DNA of 64,000 nt from Persicaria tinctoria (taxonomy: Eukaryota > Streptophyta > Magnoliopsida > Caryophyllales > Polygonaceae). Below are positions 1 to 12,454 of this stretch, piece by piece. The notes under the pieces are model-generated. The model was given only the letters and a program-made list of their open reading frames with translations, made no database searches and was not told the origin of the DNA. The position numbers and the translations under genes are program-made. The number at the start of each line of letters is the position of its first letter. Within the stretch, counting starts at the first letter, position 1. The stretch covers positions 7,752,188-7,816,187 of the forward strand of contig JBANSL010000013.1 in NCBI GenBank assembly GCA_037127255.1. Reading direction: 5' to 3'.

Positions 1-642
1 ATATTAATAAGCTAAAATATAAGTGTCAAAGTCTAATTCGAACCACGCAACAAAATCCTGAGAAATGAGAAAGTTGAGGGAGATTTGGAGATGAAAATGT
101 GAATAACGAGAAAACGAATTCAATAGTGTTGTTGAGAAGATGAGTAATCCACTAATCCTAAATGCTCTAAGTATAGTATAGAAATTATTATTTTAATTTT
201 ATTATACTATAAAGTAGGCTATATGCAGACGCGACTGAATACGTACGGACCAGTGGAAGCTGGAAATTTCGTGGTATTCATCCAAGCCAGGTTCATCTGC
301 TACCTCTACTGTCCAGTTGATTTGGAGATATCCATTAATTAATTAAATCATATTTCGGAAAAGATTTAAATAATATTTTCCAGACGTTCATCTGAGCAGC
401 TTCATTTACATATAGCATTAGCAGCACCACTGGGAGAGTTCAGATGCAGGAAAATAAAAATTGTTTCTTTGTGTGCAAAAGACAAAAAGATAACTTATCA
501 AAAAAAAAAAGACAAAAAGATAAAATCAAAACCGAAATTAATCAATGTCGGATTCTTCGGCTTAGTTGTCTCATAATTAGGAGTCATAATCAATGAATAG
601 ATCAGTTACGAAAATTAATTAGTTGCGAATGTGATTGTGTTA
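1..642. other. Intergenic DNA, no gene recognised
   Basis: AT-rich sequence with short A-runs near 500. I see no convincing coding exon, RNA gene or repeat pair. It ends at the TTA target duplication (640-642) of the adjoining MITE. Confidence 0.6.
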
Positions 643-908
643 GAGCATTCCCAAGAGCTTTTCTAAAACAATCACCAAAATAGAGAATGAGAGATCAAAT
701 ATTCTGAATATTTTTTTGCTTCATTCCAACAGTTTTCCCATTCTAGAATTCACCCCAAAATATATAGAGTTTGCTCCAAATTTAGGGAATGACCTCTATA
801 TTTTTCCTCCATTCTCTATTTTGGAGAATATAATGTGGAAGCTCTTGGAGCAAAAACCATCCCAACATTCTTCAAAAAATGAAGATGGTGAATCTCTTGG
901 AGATGCTC
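643..908. mobile_element. PIF/Harbinger-like MITE (266 bp)
   Basis: The ends are inverted copies: GAGCATTCCCAAGAG on the left and, on the opposite strand, GAGCATCTCCAAGAG on the right. The element is flanked by the trinucleotide TTA on both sides (640-642 and 909-911), the 3-bp duplication expected for PIF/Harbinger insertions. It has no coding capacity. A short open frame that crosses it is not a gene. Confidence 0.8.
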
Positions 909-911
909 TTA

Positions 912-1268
912 CGTTTTTTATACTACGTACTGTAATTTATGGTTTTAGTCATTTCCGGCTCTTAAAGTTATTTGGCCCTAATCCCAATTTTTTAATGGTT
1001 TGGGTCAAATTACATGTTAGCTAGTTTTGAGTAGCTTTTTTTTTGTTAGATACACCGCAAACTCTCATCAAAAGACACGTTCATTCCAACGTGTAGACCT
1101 TTTCAATTAATTAGCATACTAAAAAAAGTAATTAACTCACTTCAACCCTGCACGTCAATTCAGACGTGCAGAATTTGAAGTGTATTATTTAGTTTCTCCG
1201 TTTCTTTTTTTGAGAATTTTAAACTTCAATCATTTAAAGTTCAGGTCACTTTAATTAATTTGGAATTT
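912..1268. other. Intergenic DNA, no gene recognised
   Basis: AT-rich spacer. Around 1048-1100 it has a motif (gatacaccgcaaa followed by cacgttcattccaacgtg) that resembles sequence in intron 2 of the TauE-like genes near 14440-14485, so it may be an old dispersed repeat. Nothing else is recognisable. Confidence 0.5.
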
Positions 1269-1273
1269 TAATC

Positions 1274-1434
1274 TGTTAGGAACCTTGAGTTGGTTAGTCT
1301 AACAACCGAGAGAGAGAGAGAGAGAGTAAGTAACCATATGAATCTGTATGAATGAATGTTCTTACAAGCTATTCATCAATCATATAGTTTCCCACACATG
1401 TGGCTAGCCACGTGCCTAGCTCACTATCCTAACA
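1274..1434 (-). repeat. 3' LTR of the gypsy element (161 bp)
   Basis: Starts TGTTAGGAACC and ends ATCCTAACA. It contains a GA microsatellite near 1308-1326. It lacks an 8-bp stretch present in the partner LTR at 6045-6213. Confidence 0.93.
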
Positions 1435-1472
1435 CCACCCCCGTCCTAAGACAAACCTTGTCCTCAAGGTGC

Positions 1473-4400
1473 TTAAGAAGAAGAAAAATTGGGAAATTGG
1501 TGAAGGATGTGGCCTGCTGGCTCCCAGGTTGCCTCTTCAATCGGCAAATTGATCCATTTCACTAACCATTCAACCACTGGATCCCCAGTTGCAAGGTGGG
1601 TGACTCTGGAGTCCAACACTGCTTCAGGTGCAGTGACAACCACTCCGTCATCATCAGTCACAGGGAGCTCAGGGCACACCATTACAACAGGGCCAAGTCT
1701 CTTCTTCAGTTGGGAAATGTGGAAAACCGGGTGGATCCTTGATGTTGCTGGTAGTGTTAGACGATAGGCTGTCTCACCAATCCTAGAAATGACTTCGAAG
1801 GGCCCATAAAATTTTGCACTGAGCTTAAGGCATTTGCGTAATGCAATAGACGTCTGCCTATATGGTTGTAATTTCAGATACACCATATCATTCACTTGGA
1901 GAACCCTTTTTGAGCGTTTGTGATCAGCAAAAAAATTCATGCGTTCTTGAGCAGCAATTAAGTCTGATTTAAGCGAGCTCAGGGCAGCTTCTCGTTCCTG
2001 AAACCAGTCTTCAACTGAAGCTGTGGTGACACCACTTGAACGGACTCCCAATTGTGGTGGATTGTACCCATACAAAGCCTGGAATGGAGATGTCTTTAAG
2101 GTCGTGTGGTATGTTGTATTATACCACCATTCTGCCAGAGAGAGCCACTTAGCCCAGTGCCTTGGCATTGCTGAACACATACACCTCAGGTAAGTCTCTA
2201 GGCATTGGTTCACGCGCTCTGTTTTCCCATCTGTTTGTGGATGGTAAGCCGTCGACATCTTCAGTGTGGTTCCCAGTGAAGTGAATAATTCCTTCCACAT
2301 GTGGCTTGTAAAGACCTTGTCTCGGTCAAATACTATGTCCCTAGGCAACCCTTGTAATTTGTAAATGTTGTCAAGGAACAGCTTGGCTACCTGACTAGCT
2401 GTGAACGGGTGACTTAGTAGCAAAAAATGACAATACTTGGTAAGCCTGTGCACTATCATCAATACCACATCAAATCCATTTGATTTAGGTAGCCCCTCTA
2501 CGAAATCCATGCCAGTTGACATCCATGGTGACTCTGGGATTGGTAAGGGTTGTAACAGCCCCGGGTATGCCACAGTCTCATGTTTATGGCGCTGGCAAAT
2601 ATCACACTCCTTGATGAACTTCTCAATGAATTGCTTCATCTGAGTCCAATAAAACAAGGATTTGATTCTTTGATGGGTTGCTCTCACCCCTGAGTGTCCT
2701 CCCATGGCTTCGGAGTGAAAGGCTTGGGTGATTCTGAGCCTTAATTCTTGATTGTCTCCAATCACCACCCTTCCTTTGTAGCGTAAGATGTCACCTTGTC
2801 AGTTGAATTTAGACTAAGGATTCACTGCAGCTTCAGTTCGGATCTTGTCAATCCCAGCATCATTGACATAACTATCCACCACTTCTCTAATCCATCTGGG
2901 TGTAACTTCCACTGGAGCCTTACATGATCCTTCTATCACTCCCACTTCTAGTAATCCCCTCCTAGACAGTGCATATGCAGCAACATTACATCTTCCCATC
3001 CTGTACTCAATTGAATAGGATAGGCCTAAGAGCTTTTTGATAGCCTTTTTCTGGAGATGGGTTGTCACTTGCTGGTCTAAGAGGTACCTCAAACTCTGGT
3101 GGTATGTGACAATTACAAAATGAGCAGGCTCTAGGTAGTGGCGCCACTTATCTACAGCATATAAGATTGCCAATAACTCCTTTTTATAGATGGAGAGAAG
3201 TAGATGTTGCCCATGAAGAGCCTTACTGATGTATGCTAGGGGACGTCCTTGCTGCATAAGGACTGCTCCAATCCCCTCATCATAAGCATCAGCTTCTATT
3301 CGAAATTGTAGAGCGAAATCCGGAAGAGCAAGCACTGGTGGAGATGCTAGTAATTCCCTCACTAAATGAAATGCAGCTTCACTATCCCGCCCCCACACAA
3401 ACCTCTCCTTCTTCAATAGCTCAGTAAGAGGGTGTAATATAACTCCAAAATTTCTAATAAATCGCCTATAATACCCTGCTAGCCCCAGGAAACTTCTCAA
3501 CTCTTTTTCATTTTTAGGAATAGGCCACTTCATGACTGCCTCAATCTTAGCAGGATCAGTTGCTACCCCATCCTCTGAGATCAAATGGCCTAAGTATTCC
3601 ACTCTAGACACAGCAAAATTGCACTTAGAAAGTTAAGCAAAAAGCTGATGCTTCTTCACGATCTTCAACACATACTCCAAATGTACCAAGTGCTGCTCAA
3701 GGGTTGCATTGTAAATCAGTATATCATCGAAGAAAACTAGAACATACGTACGCAGGAGCTCAGAAAAGACCATGTTCATCAGGGATTGAAATGTTGCTGG
3801 TGCGTTTGTCAATCCAAATGACATTACATTAAACTCGTAATGGCCATTGTGTGTTCTGAAGGCTGTTTTGGGAATGTCTGACTCGGTTACCCTCACTTGG
3901 TGATACCCAGCCCTCAAATCAAGCTTTGAAAATATAGCAACTCCATGTAGTTCATCCAACAACTCCTCTATGTTGGGAATGAGAAACTTATCTTTCATTG
4001 TTGCATCGTTAAGCTTTCTATAGTCCACACAAAAACGCCAAGAACCATCCTTCTTCTTCACTGGTAAGGTTGGTGAAGCAAACTGGCTCTGGTTGTGTCT
4101 AATCAATCCACTGGCCAGCATTTCCTTCACTTGGCGCTCAATCTCATCCTTCTGCCCATGGGGGTACCTATAGGGTTTTGAACAAATGGCCTGTGTGCCC
4201 GGTTTCAGAGGGATCCCATGCTCACACCCTCTTTCTAGAGGGAGTTGTGTAGGCTCTGCAAAGACTTCTGAGAATTTCTCTAGGATACCCTGAACTGCTG
4301 GTGTTTTTTCTTCCATTTCAGCACTCACTTGGAACACATGGGCGACCTGTGTGATGGATTCATGTTCATCATTTCTTATCAACAACTGCAACTCCTTCCC

Positions 4401-5910
4401 AGTAAGATGCCGAATGACAGTCTCTTTCTTGTCCTCACTCACACCTTGCAGCTCCACTTTCTTGCCTTCTTTAGAGAATGCAATGGTCATTTTATTGTAA
4501 TCGAATTGTACAGGACTGTACTTTTTCATCCAATTAACACCAAGCAACAACTCAAAATCACCAATTTTCAAAGCCCGGATATCAAACCTGCAATCACCCC
4601 CTTGCATTTTCCACTGAAAATTCTTGCATTCCTGGCGGCAAAATAGCTTGCCCTTGTTGAGGCCCTCTACAATCATCAAATTGGCCGGCAACAACTTAAA
4701 CCAAGCGTCTTTCGCAATCGAGGGATCCACGAAGCTGTGTGTGGAACCGCTGTCTATCAGTACACTGATCACTCTATTCCCTACAAACATTTTGACCATG
4801 ATCGATGTGTCCGATCCATTCCCAGTGAGGGCTCGCACGAATCCCTCTTGGTCTCCTTCTTCTACCCCGGGTTCGCCTGTTACAAGCTCGATGGCTTCCT
4901 CCTCCTCACCAGAATCCAAATCTTGAGTGGACACATACTTCACTGATGGGTTCTTGCATTTGTGGCCGACGAAGTATCTGTCACCACATCTGAAACACAG
5001 GCCTACTGTTCTCTTGAATTCCTTCGAATTCTTGGTCCCATCTTGGCTCCTTTCGCCCACAAATCCTGGTTTCCATGGGGGCTTACTAACCTTGACCAGC
5101 GCCTGGAGTGCGTCGCTGTGTAACCTTGCGAGTTCCAAGGTCCCAGCAAGATCTTTCGGACGCCCAAGCTTAACCAAAGGCTTCAGCTCTGCCTTCAATC
5201 CACTGATATAACTTGTAATGAAATAGCACTCAGGTAGATGCATGTGGATTATACGATAGCATACCTGCTCGAAGCTCTTCGAATCTTTCGTTGTACTCTT
5301 CCAGATCTCCAACTTGATTCAATTTGTTGAATTCCTCAACAATTTTGAGGCCTTGCTTTTCCCCAAATCTGCAACATAGAGCTTTGCTCATCTCTTTCCA
5401 TCGTACTCCTTTCTTCTGCATCATATACCCCTGATTCCAAGTATCAGCCCAATTGTGCATATACATGGCTGCCAATTCCACCTTCTGATGTTCTTAGATT
5501 GCAAAGAGGAGGAAGTACTTTTCGCACTTTCGTACCCAGCTACGCAGCTTCTTCCCATCAAAGGTTGGAAAAACAACCTTCGGAAAGCGGTTCTGAGCAT
5601 TGAAGGCGCCGTCGTTTCTCATTGGTGGTGGACGGTACGCGTTTGTCTCTTCCGGAATCTCTCTATTAGGCACCGGAGGTGTCTTTTCTTGGTGGTCCAC
5701 CGGCGAGGTAACGAATCCGGATTGAAATGCGGATCTCTGATTTTGAAGCCGAATCCGTTCCGCAATCTGTGCTACGTTATGCTCAATCCTTGATTGGAAT
5801 TGTTCTGTCCGTGCCTGAAATTCCTCTGATGATCGCTTCATTTCAATCACCGTTTGTTGCTGATCTTGAAGTGCCCGATGATGATCGTCCTGCTTCTGGA
5901 TTGCTTCCAT
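1473..5910 (-). pseudogene. Gypsy gag-pol, broken by stops and frameshifts
   Basis: Read right to left. Gag coiled-coil region 5910-5494, rest of gag 5481-5230 and from 5312, with a CCHC-type knuckle (CFRCGDRYFVGHKC). The protease motif LIDSGSTHSF and reverse transcriptase follow within 5312-3633, including YRKLN, the LDLRAGYHQ stretch and FFDDIL. Next are the end of RT and RNase H (3611-2814), then integrase (2768-1473) with an HHCC zinc finger, the DFVEGLP aspartate and the glutamate in TDGKTERVN. A chromodomain-like tail carries LVKWINLP and ATWEP. At least four frame breaks separate these blocks, so no full polyprotein can be made. Some usually conserved positions have changed (for example HRLTKY, where DRLSKY is usual). 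Confidence 0.92.
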
Positions 5911-6044
5911 TAGTAGCTCATGGGAGCTCGCTGTGAATGTCTGTAATTGCTGCAGCTAGACATCCATCTTCTCTGTAGCCTTGAGACGAGTTGCATCCGC
6001 CATTGTTGAAGATTGCCGAAGATCACAAGCTAACTGATACCACT

Positions 6045-6213
6045 TGTTAGGAACCTTGAGTTGGTTAGTCTAACAACTGAGAGAGAGAGAGAGAGAGTAA
6101 GTAACCATATGAATCTGTACGAATGTATGAATGAATGTTCTTACAAGCTGTTCATCAATCATATAGTTTCCCACACATGTGGCTAGTCACGTGTCTAGCT
6201 CACTATCCTAACA
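6045..6213 (-). repeat. 5' LTR of the gypsy element (169 bp)
   Basis: Starts TGTTAGG and ends CCTAACA. It is followed at once by the TAATC target duplicate (6214-6218). On the element strand it abuts the Met-tRNA primer-binding site after two bases. Confidence 0.93.
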
Positions 6214-6353
6214 TAATCTTAGTTTGTGATTGAAAATTAATTCATTCTTCCAAAATTAGATTGTAGTATTTATGGGCCGGTTAACACCGGTCTAGTAAGA
6301 TGTAATTTATATTTATATTTATTTTTAATATTAGTTAGACTTATGTATAGTAG

Positions 6354-6527
6354 ATAATTAGAATTGAACGATCACAACTCAACCTATAAATGTGAGGGCA
6401 CTAAAGTTTGGCACCATTTGGTAGAGCGCCCGTAACAATTATAATTAGAATTGAAGGATCACAACTCAACCTATAAATGTGAGGGTACTAAAGTTTGGCA
6501 CCATTTGGTAGAACGCTCGTAACAATT
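6354..6527. repeat. 87-bp tandem duplication
   Basis: Two adjacent copies of an 87-bp unit (6354-6440 and 6441-6527), each running from ataattagaattga to cgtaacaatt. They differ at a handful of bases. No coding content. Confidence 0.85.
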
Positions 6528-6534
6528 TTTGTAA

Positions 6535-6752
6535 GGCCATCTTTATTTATGGTATTTCAAGTATCATAGCTAATTTTTTAAAAGAAAAACAAAAAAAAAT
6601 CAGATTTTTTGTTAAACCAAGAAAATTATGTGAGATGAGTATCGATATATCGTAGTAAGATACTCACTTTATTGATTCTCCCACGTTTTATAGTATTTTA
6701 TTATAAAAAATATCTATAATACTCAATTCAAATATCACCATTAAATATGCTC
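6535..6752. mobile_element. PIF/Harbinger-like MITE (218 bp)
   Basis: Imperfect inverted ends: GGCCATCTTTATTTATGG on the left and, on the opposite strand, GAGCATATTTAATGG on the right. TAA flanks it at 6532-6534 and 6753-6755. AT-rich and non-coding. Confidence 0.6.
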
Positions 6753-6755
6753 TAA

Positions 6756-7662
6756 GGATTTTGAAATTTTAAAGAAAATTTAAGTCTTTTTTAATCCAAT
6801 ATATGGATTTCTTATTTAATTTTCCACAATAAAGAATTAACAGAAAAAATGTGGACCTTGGACTGGCCTAGAATAATTTTGAGTCGGATGAAAATTGGAA
6901 TTTTTAGTCCATTTCCTATCCAGGCCAATTTTAGGAAGGAATGTTTACTAAAACATCCATATTTTTCGTTTTATTAGCATTTTGTCCACCAACATGTACA
7001 TATTAACAAAATTTCTACCTCCCTTCCTCTATTCCCTGCCCTAGATCTGGGTAAAGCGGGTGGGCTTGGACATAGGAAAAAGCCCACACGGAGCCGGCTT
7101 GGACCGGGCTTTACTCCAGGATCCGCCTTGATCCCCGACCGAACGACGACTACTTCCTTCCCCAGCGCCCTCCTTCTTCTTTTCCCTCTTCCGTTGCCGG
7201 ATGTGCAAGGAAGGAAGACGGGAGTGTAATTGTCTTCTGCGCCAAGGTTCCGACGGCTTTAGATGCCAACAACGACGGTGGCTTCTTTGTGCCGAGGTTT
7301 TGTGATGAACACCTCTTGAACTGGCGAATCCACCAGTTCTCAGGAGGTGTTCATCACCACTCTATTAGGTTGAGGGAGGGAGGCGGAGCAAGTCGAGGGG
7401 ACACAGGGAGCTAGGAAGGGGAACTGATTGGTGGACACCTATTTAATTTGATCATTCAAATGGTCCTGTAGAGCAAATTTATTCTTTTAAAATATGTTTT
7501 TCATGAGAAAATTATATAAATATATATGATTGGTTATTTATAATATAAATATAATTAAAAAATAAACTATCATGAATATATATCCTTACTATTACTTTTT
7601 TTTTTATCAGGAAAGAATACGGGCGAGCGAGCTCTACCCGATGGCATCCTTACGGATGAGGT
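6756..7662. other. Intergenic DNA with one short hairpin
   Basis: No gene is recognised. A near-perfect hairpin lies at 7302-7357 (arms 7302-7324 and 7333-7357, based on gtgatgaacacctc with its inverse, 8-base loop). The surrounding 7020-7420 is GC-richer than its neighbours and may be an old gene or TE fragment, but I cannot name it. Confidence 0.5.
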
Positions 7663-8121
7663 CTAGAAGACCAGAATCGTTGTTAATATCGACACCCCAG
7701 ACAGAGTGGCAAATGTGTGAACCTTATCAGACACTCTATTGCCTAATCGGGGAACATGAAAGAAGGAAACTTCTTTCAAAGTCGATAGTAGAAATTTAAC
7801 ATATGATAAAATCAGTTCGATTTCCCAAGGACAGGTAGATGTTTTATTTAGGTGGTTTATGATTATCATGGAGTCACCTTCAATGTGGAGTTTATTGATA
7901 CGAAGTTGTAGAGCCTTTTGGATTCCCAGTTTAAGAGCAAGCGCTTCTGCTTTCAAAGGACTTTGTTTGCCAAGTTTTTTATAACAGATGTGTATCGGAT
8001 GTCCTTCCCAGTCCCGGATTACGGCTCCAGCCGTGCTATCATTGTTTGAAAATGTGGATCCATCAAAATTTAACTTGAAAGTTCCCCTAGGGGGTTTTCG
8101 CCAAGTAATGTTACCATGCAA
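7663..8121 (-). pseudogene. RNase H-like domain fragment (plant RVT_3 type)
   Basis: A 152-residue open frame with the layout of the RNase H fold found at the end of plant LINE reverse transcriptases and in many stand-alone plant proteins. It has an opening WRKPPRGTFKLNFDGS with the first acidic residue, then AGAVIRDWEGHPI, KAEALALKLGIQKA with the glutamate, and HIEGDSMIII with the next aspartate. The last motif, normally NxxAD near the C terminus, is degraded (NRVSDKVHTFA). No reverse transcriptase or promoter is visible next to it, and a Stowaway MITE follows about 45 bases upstream of its start. I read it as a LINE 3' remnant. A small expressed RNase H-like gene is possible but less likely. 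Confidence 0.65.
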
Positions 8122-8166
8122 GATCTACTGTCGGACCAAACAAGATCTCCTACAACACAATTTATA

Positions 8167-8476
8167 CTCCCCTCCCTACTCCACAAAATTATTTTGACAT
8201 ATATTTAATCTTAAAAAAAATATAAAAATTATATTTATATTCCTAACATCTACATTTATATATTTATAAATTTTTATTTTGAACATTGATGTTTTAAAAT
8301 TTTTAAAAATTAAAAAGGTAATATTTTAAAAAATATAATTATTAAAAATTTTAAAACATGATTTTTAAAAATAAATTTTATGAATATATAAAAATAGATA
8401 TTAAAATTATAAATACAATTTTTTTTTTTTAAGATTAAATATATGTCAAAATAATTTTGAGGAGTAGGGAGGAGAG
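8167..8476. mobile_element. Stowaway-like (Tc1/mariner) MITE, 310 bp
   Basis: Long inverted ends of about 50 bp: CTCCCCTCCCTACTCC... on the left against CTCTCCTCCCTACTCC... on the opposite strand at the right. Both continue through aaaattattttgacatat. The TA dinucleotide flanks it (8165-8166, 8477-8478). The interior is almost pure A/T. Confidence 0.85.
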
Positions 8477-8502
8477 TAGAATGAGTTGCAGAGGATCTTG
8501 AC

Positions 8503-10402
8503 TAGGGCTGGAAATGGGAGACGGATATCCAATTCACCTGCTCCACCCGCATTTTTTTTGCGGGTGAAAACCGGCAAAAAGCGGGTGACGGGTGAAGTGG
8601 GTGGCGGAGCGGGTATGGATGATGATTTTTCACCCAATACCCGCTCCAATAACCCGCCCCATAACCCGCTCCATTAACACGCACCAATAATCACTCAATA
8701 AGAATCCGGCCAATAACCCAATTAAACATATTATTTTACTTTTCTACCCCTTAAAAACCCTAAATTTCTTTGTTTTGATATCACTTCATCACATTAATTT
8801 TATATTGTGCTTTTATATTTGTGTTTATAATGTTAGAAAGTTCCGTAGTTAATTTGAAAATTAGATTACGTAGTTAATCAAAAAATGTTTCTATGTTGCG
8901 ATCTTATTGAGAATAGTCTCATTGTTTTTTATTTTATAAGTTTTATATTTTCCATGTATTGTTAAATTAGAAACCGAAATATTTTCTATTTTATTAGTTA
9001 TGTATACTTCACGTATTTTTAAATCCGAACTTGATATGTTAGTATGTGTTTTTATAAGGAAAAAATATATATACTGTTTTAAAATAAAAATAACTAGTAT
9101 AGTTCCCGCGCCATGGCGCGATTTTTAAAAAATAAATTGATATTATACCATTTAATAAAATATTATTTAAATATTTTGAACTAAACATATAAAAACAAAC
9201 TCATTAAAATAAGATATAATAAGCTCAATCAAGATGGACTCCATTGTGATAGTATCGAATATTTGCAAATAGGCATAGGTTTATATTAATTTAATATTTA
9301 GAATTAAACCCATTGATTATTTTTAAGATGAAAATCAATTGGAAAAATTAAAGGGGGAGAAAAAATGATTAGTTAAAAATAAGAGAAGTAAATTAAAAAG
9401 AAGAAAAAAGGATAATTAAATTAAATTAAAATTAAAATTAAAGAGAAAAATAGGATTGGTCAAAACTCCTAAAATCCCTCTGAGTGTGACACGTTAGCCT
9501 AAACACTTCTAAATTAAGAGTTTACTAGTATGATCCCCGCGCCATGACGCGATTTTTTATAAATAAAATCTTACTAATATATTAAATTAATATTATAACA
9601 TAATTGTAAAAGTTCAGATAATTAAATATTTTGAATTAAACTCATGGGTTGAGAAAACGATTAAAGTAGTATATATAGATATAGATGTACTGTAGATTAC
9701 TAATATTAATTTTATATTTTCTTTTTATTAATTTTATGTTTTGAATTAATCCCGTTGTTTTTTTAGAGAAAAAAATTACTAAAATTATAATTGCTAAGAT
9801 CAATGTTTTGAATTAAGCCCAATAGTTAGTAAAATTAAAGAAAAAAGAGAATTAAAGGAAAAAGAAGAAAAAAAAATAGAATTAAAGAAAATCAAAGAAA
9901 AATGGCAAAAATAATGATTGGTCGAGACTCCTAAAATTCCTCTAAGCTTGACACATCATCCTAAACTCTTCTAAATTAAGAGTTTATATAGATATTGATA
10001 TAGATTGATTATTTTTAAGATGAAAATCAATTGGAAAAATTAAAGGGGGAGAAAAAAATGATTAGTTAAAAATAAGAGAATTAAATTAAAAAGAAGAAAA
10101 AAAGATAATTAAATTAAATGAAAATTAAAATTAAAGAGAAAAATAGAATTGGTCAAAACTCCTAAAATCCTTCTAAGTGTGACACGTCAGCCTAAACACT
10201 TCTAAATTAAGAGTTTATATAGATATAGATTAATCTTCTTATTGGATATCCAATAATCACCCGCACCACCCGCTAATCCGCATGGGTTGGATACAGGGGA
10301 AGAATTTGTGGGTGATGGAGCGGGGCGGGTGAAGATTTATACCCGCGGGGCGGGTGATGGAATGACGATTTTCACCTATAACCCGCCTCATTTTCACCCC
10401 TA
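8503..10402. mobile_element. Non-autonomous hAT element (1.9 kb)
   Basis: A perfect 8-bp target duplication ATCTTGAC lies at 8495-8502 and 10403-10410. Terminal inverted repeats begin TAGGGCTGGAAATGGG (left) and TAGGGGTGAAAATGAGG (right, opposite strand). Subterminal GC-rich motifs (gcgggtg/acccgc) recur at both ends (about 8550-8680 and 10255-10400), as in other hAT elements. There is no transposase reading frame. The middle is filled by three copies of another repeat (9100-10222). Confidence 0.88.
9100..10222. repeat. Three related repeat units nested in the hAT element
   Basis: Unit A (about 9100-9524) and unit B (about 9525-9990) each start with a short GC palindrome (cccgcgccatggcgcg or ccccgcgccatgacgcg) and end with cttctaaattaagagttta. 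Unit C (about 10005-10222) repeats only the last half of unit A, nearly base for base from tttttaagatgaaaatcaa onward. The family is not identified. A Helitron-type or other small element is possible, since unit A is followed by CTAG, but this is weak. Confidence 0.65.
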
Positions 10403-10410
10403 ATCTTGAC

Positions 10411-12450
10411 TGCGGTCGGACTGTGAATATATGAGTTCGTATGGAACGAAGTTAATAAACTGACTAAAATTATAAACAGGGTAAAATTTATAAACTGTTG
10501 GTAAAAAGTAGTTAAAAATTTATGAAAAAATATAAACTCCGTATGGGGTGAAAAACAGTTTATTTGTAAAAAGTGTAGTTTATTTTGTTATTATTAGGGG
10601 TATTATGATATTTTCAAATCAAATAAACCACATAAACTCCTAAAAGGATCCGGATCGATGCTCCTAATATTTACCTGATAAAACAATCTTAACCGTTTAA
10701 TAAAATGAGTGGCTAGGATTGCATCTTTTTAATTAATTAACCCTAAATTCCAGTCTCTTGCTCTTGCCCCTCATTATCCTCTTGCTCTCTCGAGTCTCTA
10801 TGTATATCTCTATGAGATCTCAATTATATAGCTTTTCTAATGGTTGTCTGCACTTTCTTTCGAATTCATGAGTGTCATTGTCCCTTTGCTTCTAGCCGAT
10901 AGTTTGGTAGCAATCATCCCCGACGCCAGGCGATAACTGCTAGAGGGAGCAATTGACTACTGGGTTGGTACCAATCGTCATTTTCTTCCCGTAGCCTTGT
11001 TTAATTGGATATAGCCTTGATTGATCTTCTGTAATTGAAACTATTCTTCATTAAATTAAGTAAATATATACCCTAAATTGATTAATTAAGGATCAACGGT
11101 GCATTGACCAATTCAATCGCCACTCGCAACTATCCATCCCTTTGTTCCTCCGTCTGGGTTGTTCAATCGCCACTCGCAACTATACATCCCTTCTTGCAAA
11201 CCCTCGATCGCCACTCGCAACTAGTTTTGTTCGGATCCGTGATTCCATCTCTCTATACTGTACTACTGTAACATTAATCGAATCAAAATTTAAATTATTT
11301 TATCAAGTTAAACCCTAAATTAATTAAGCTGTATGGAATCCATGGAATTACAAAAGAAGATAATTTCAATCATGATTCTTAGAATGATTGCCTATGAAAA
11401 AAAATTGAAGAGGCAAGAAGAGATTGTGACTAAATCCTTATATTGATATTGGTAAACCGGTATACCAGATTCTCAATACGTCAAAATAATCAATCGGTTG
11501 AATTGAAGGAGTCGAGGGATTTGTAACTAGGGTAAATTAATTTTATTACTAATTAATTAATATTAGAGATTTAATCTGAACCATTGATTTAATCCAATGG
11601 CTTGGATTGTTTTATTAGGTAAATATAAGGAACTCTCCATTAGGAGAGGATCCAGATCCCTCCCAAAAAGCTATCAAAAATAACTTCTTAAATAAACCCC
11701 CAAATAAACTAAAATCTCCTAATCAACCCCCAAATAAACTAAAATCTCCTAATCAACCCCTCCCCATACAAGGTTAAAATTTTCAAATCCCAATTTTAGT
11801 AGTTTAACTACTAAAATTGCATCCATACACGTAAGCATTTAGCATTTGTTGCCACGTGGAGCGAAGCAATCGATACATATTACAGTAAATGCTAGTCAGT
11901 ATGTATATCCTCAATCCATTGGCGAAAATGTGTAGCTACTAACTACGCAATAAATATTATATTAAAAAAAAAACTACGCAATAAATATATTATTTTATTC
12001 TAATTTTTTATTTTATAAAAAACAACCACTAATGATTCTCTAATAATTATTTTATTCGTTAATTAAAACTTATTATTTTAAAATTTTACACTTATTAAGA
12101 AAATAAGTAAAAATACACTTATACTCCTAATTATTACTCCACTATTTTACTTTCTAAAAAATATAATAACAATTATCTAATTATTACAAAGATAATTTCG
12201 TAAAGTGGATGTCAAAATATCTAAGATGACAAAATTTTCTTAACAGTTATTAAAATGATATATTTAATTAACGGAGAGGATAAAATATTTTTTAAAAATA
12301 AAACCTAAAATAACATATATTTTCTAAATAAAATTAATAATTTAAAATGACATATTTGATTAATATCTTGTATCCGAATAACCGATCCTCACTACATCCT
12401 TAAACCTCAAACCAAATCCCGTTTAATTAATTCCTTTAATCTCCATTACA
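10411..12450. other. Upstream region of gene copy 1, no gene recognised
   Basis: Mostly AT-rich. It holds three spaced copies of caatcgccactcgcaacta-like sequence (11114-11222) and a 30-bp tandem duplication (about 11697-11756, ccccaaataaactaaaatct). A G-box-type CACGTG sits at 11853-11858, about 660 bases before the start codon of copy 1; whether it acts as a promoter element is unknown. This sequence is not shared with the upstream side of copy 2. Confidence 0.5.
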
Positions 12451-12454
12451 GCCC

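Larger units (their letters stand above)
1274..6213 (-). mobile_element. Ty3/gypsy chromovirus-type LTR retrotransposon with very short LTRs
   Basis: A complete element read from right to left. The 5' LTR is 6045-6213 and the 3' LTR is 1274-1434. Both end TG...CA. The 5-bp target duplication TAATC lies at 1269-1273 and 6214-6218. A primer-binding site complementary to initiator Met-tRNA (TGGTATCAG, reverse complement at 6034-6042) follows the 5' LTR. A purine tract (reverse complement of 1435-1447) precedes the 3' LTR. The LTRs differ by about five substitutions plus one 8-bp indel. The pol order RT-RNaseH-integrase and a C-terminal chromodomain-like segment place it in the chromoviruses; the short LTRs fit the Reina-type group, but that assignment is an inference. 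Confidence 0.93.

Noticed and set aside
716..1024. Open frame of 102 codons on the plus strand
   Set aside because: It lies mostly inside a Harbinger-type MITE and has no recognisable domain.
11114..11222. Three spaced copies of a 19-bp sequence, considered as a CRISPR-like array
   Set aside because: Only three copies with unequal spacers, in a plant nuclear setting; an ordinary short duplication.
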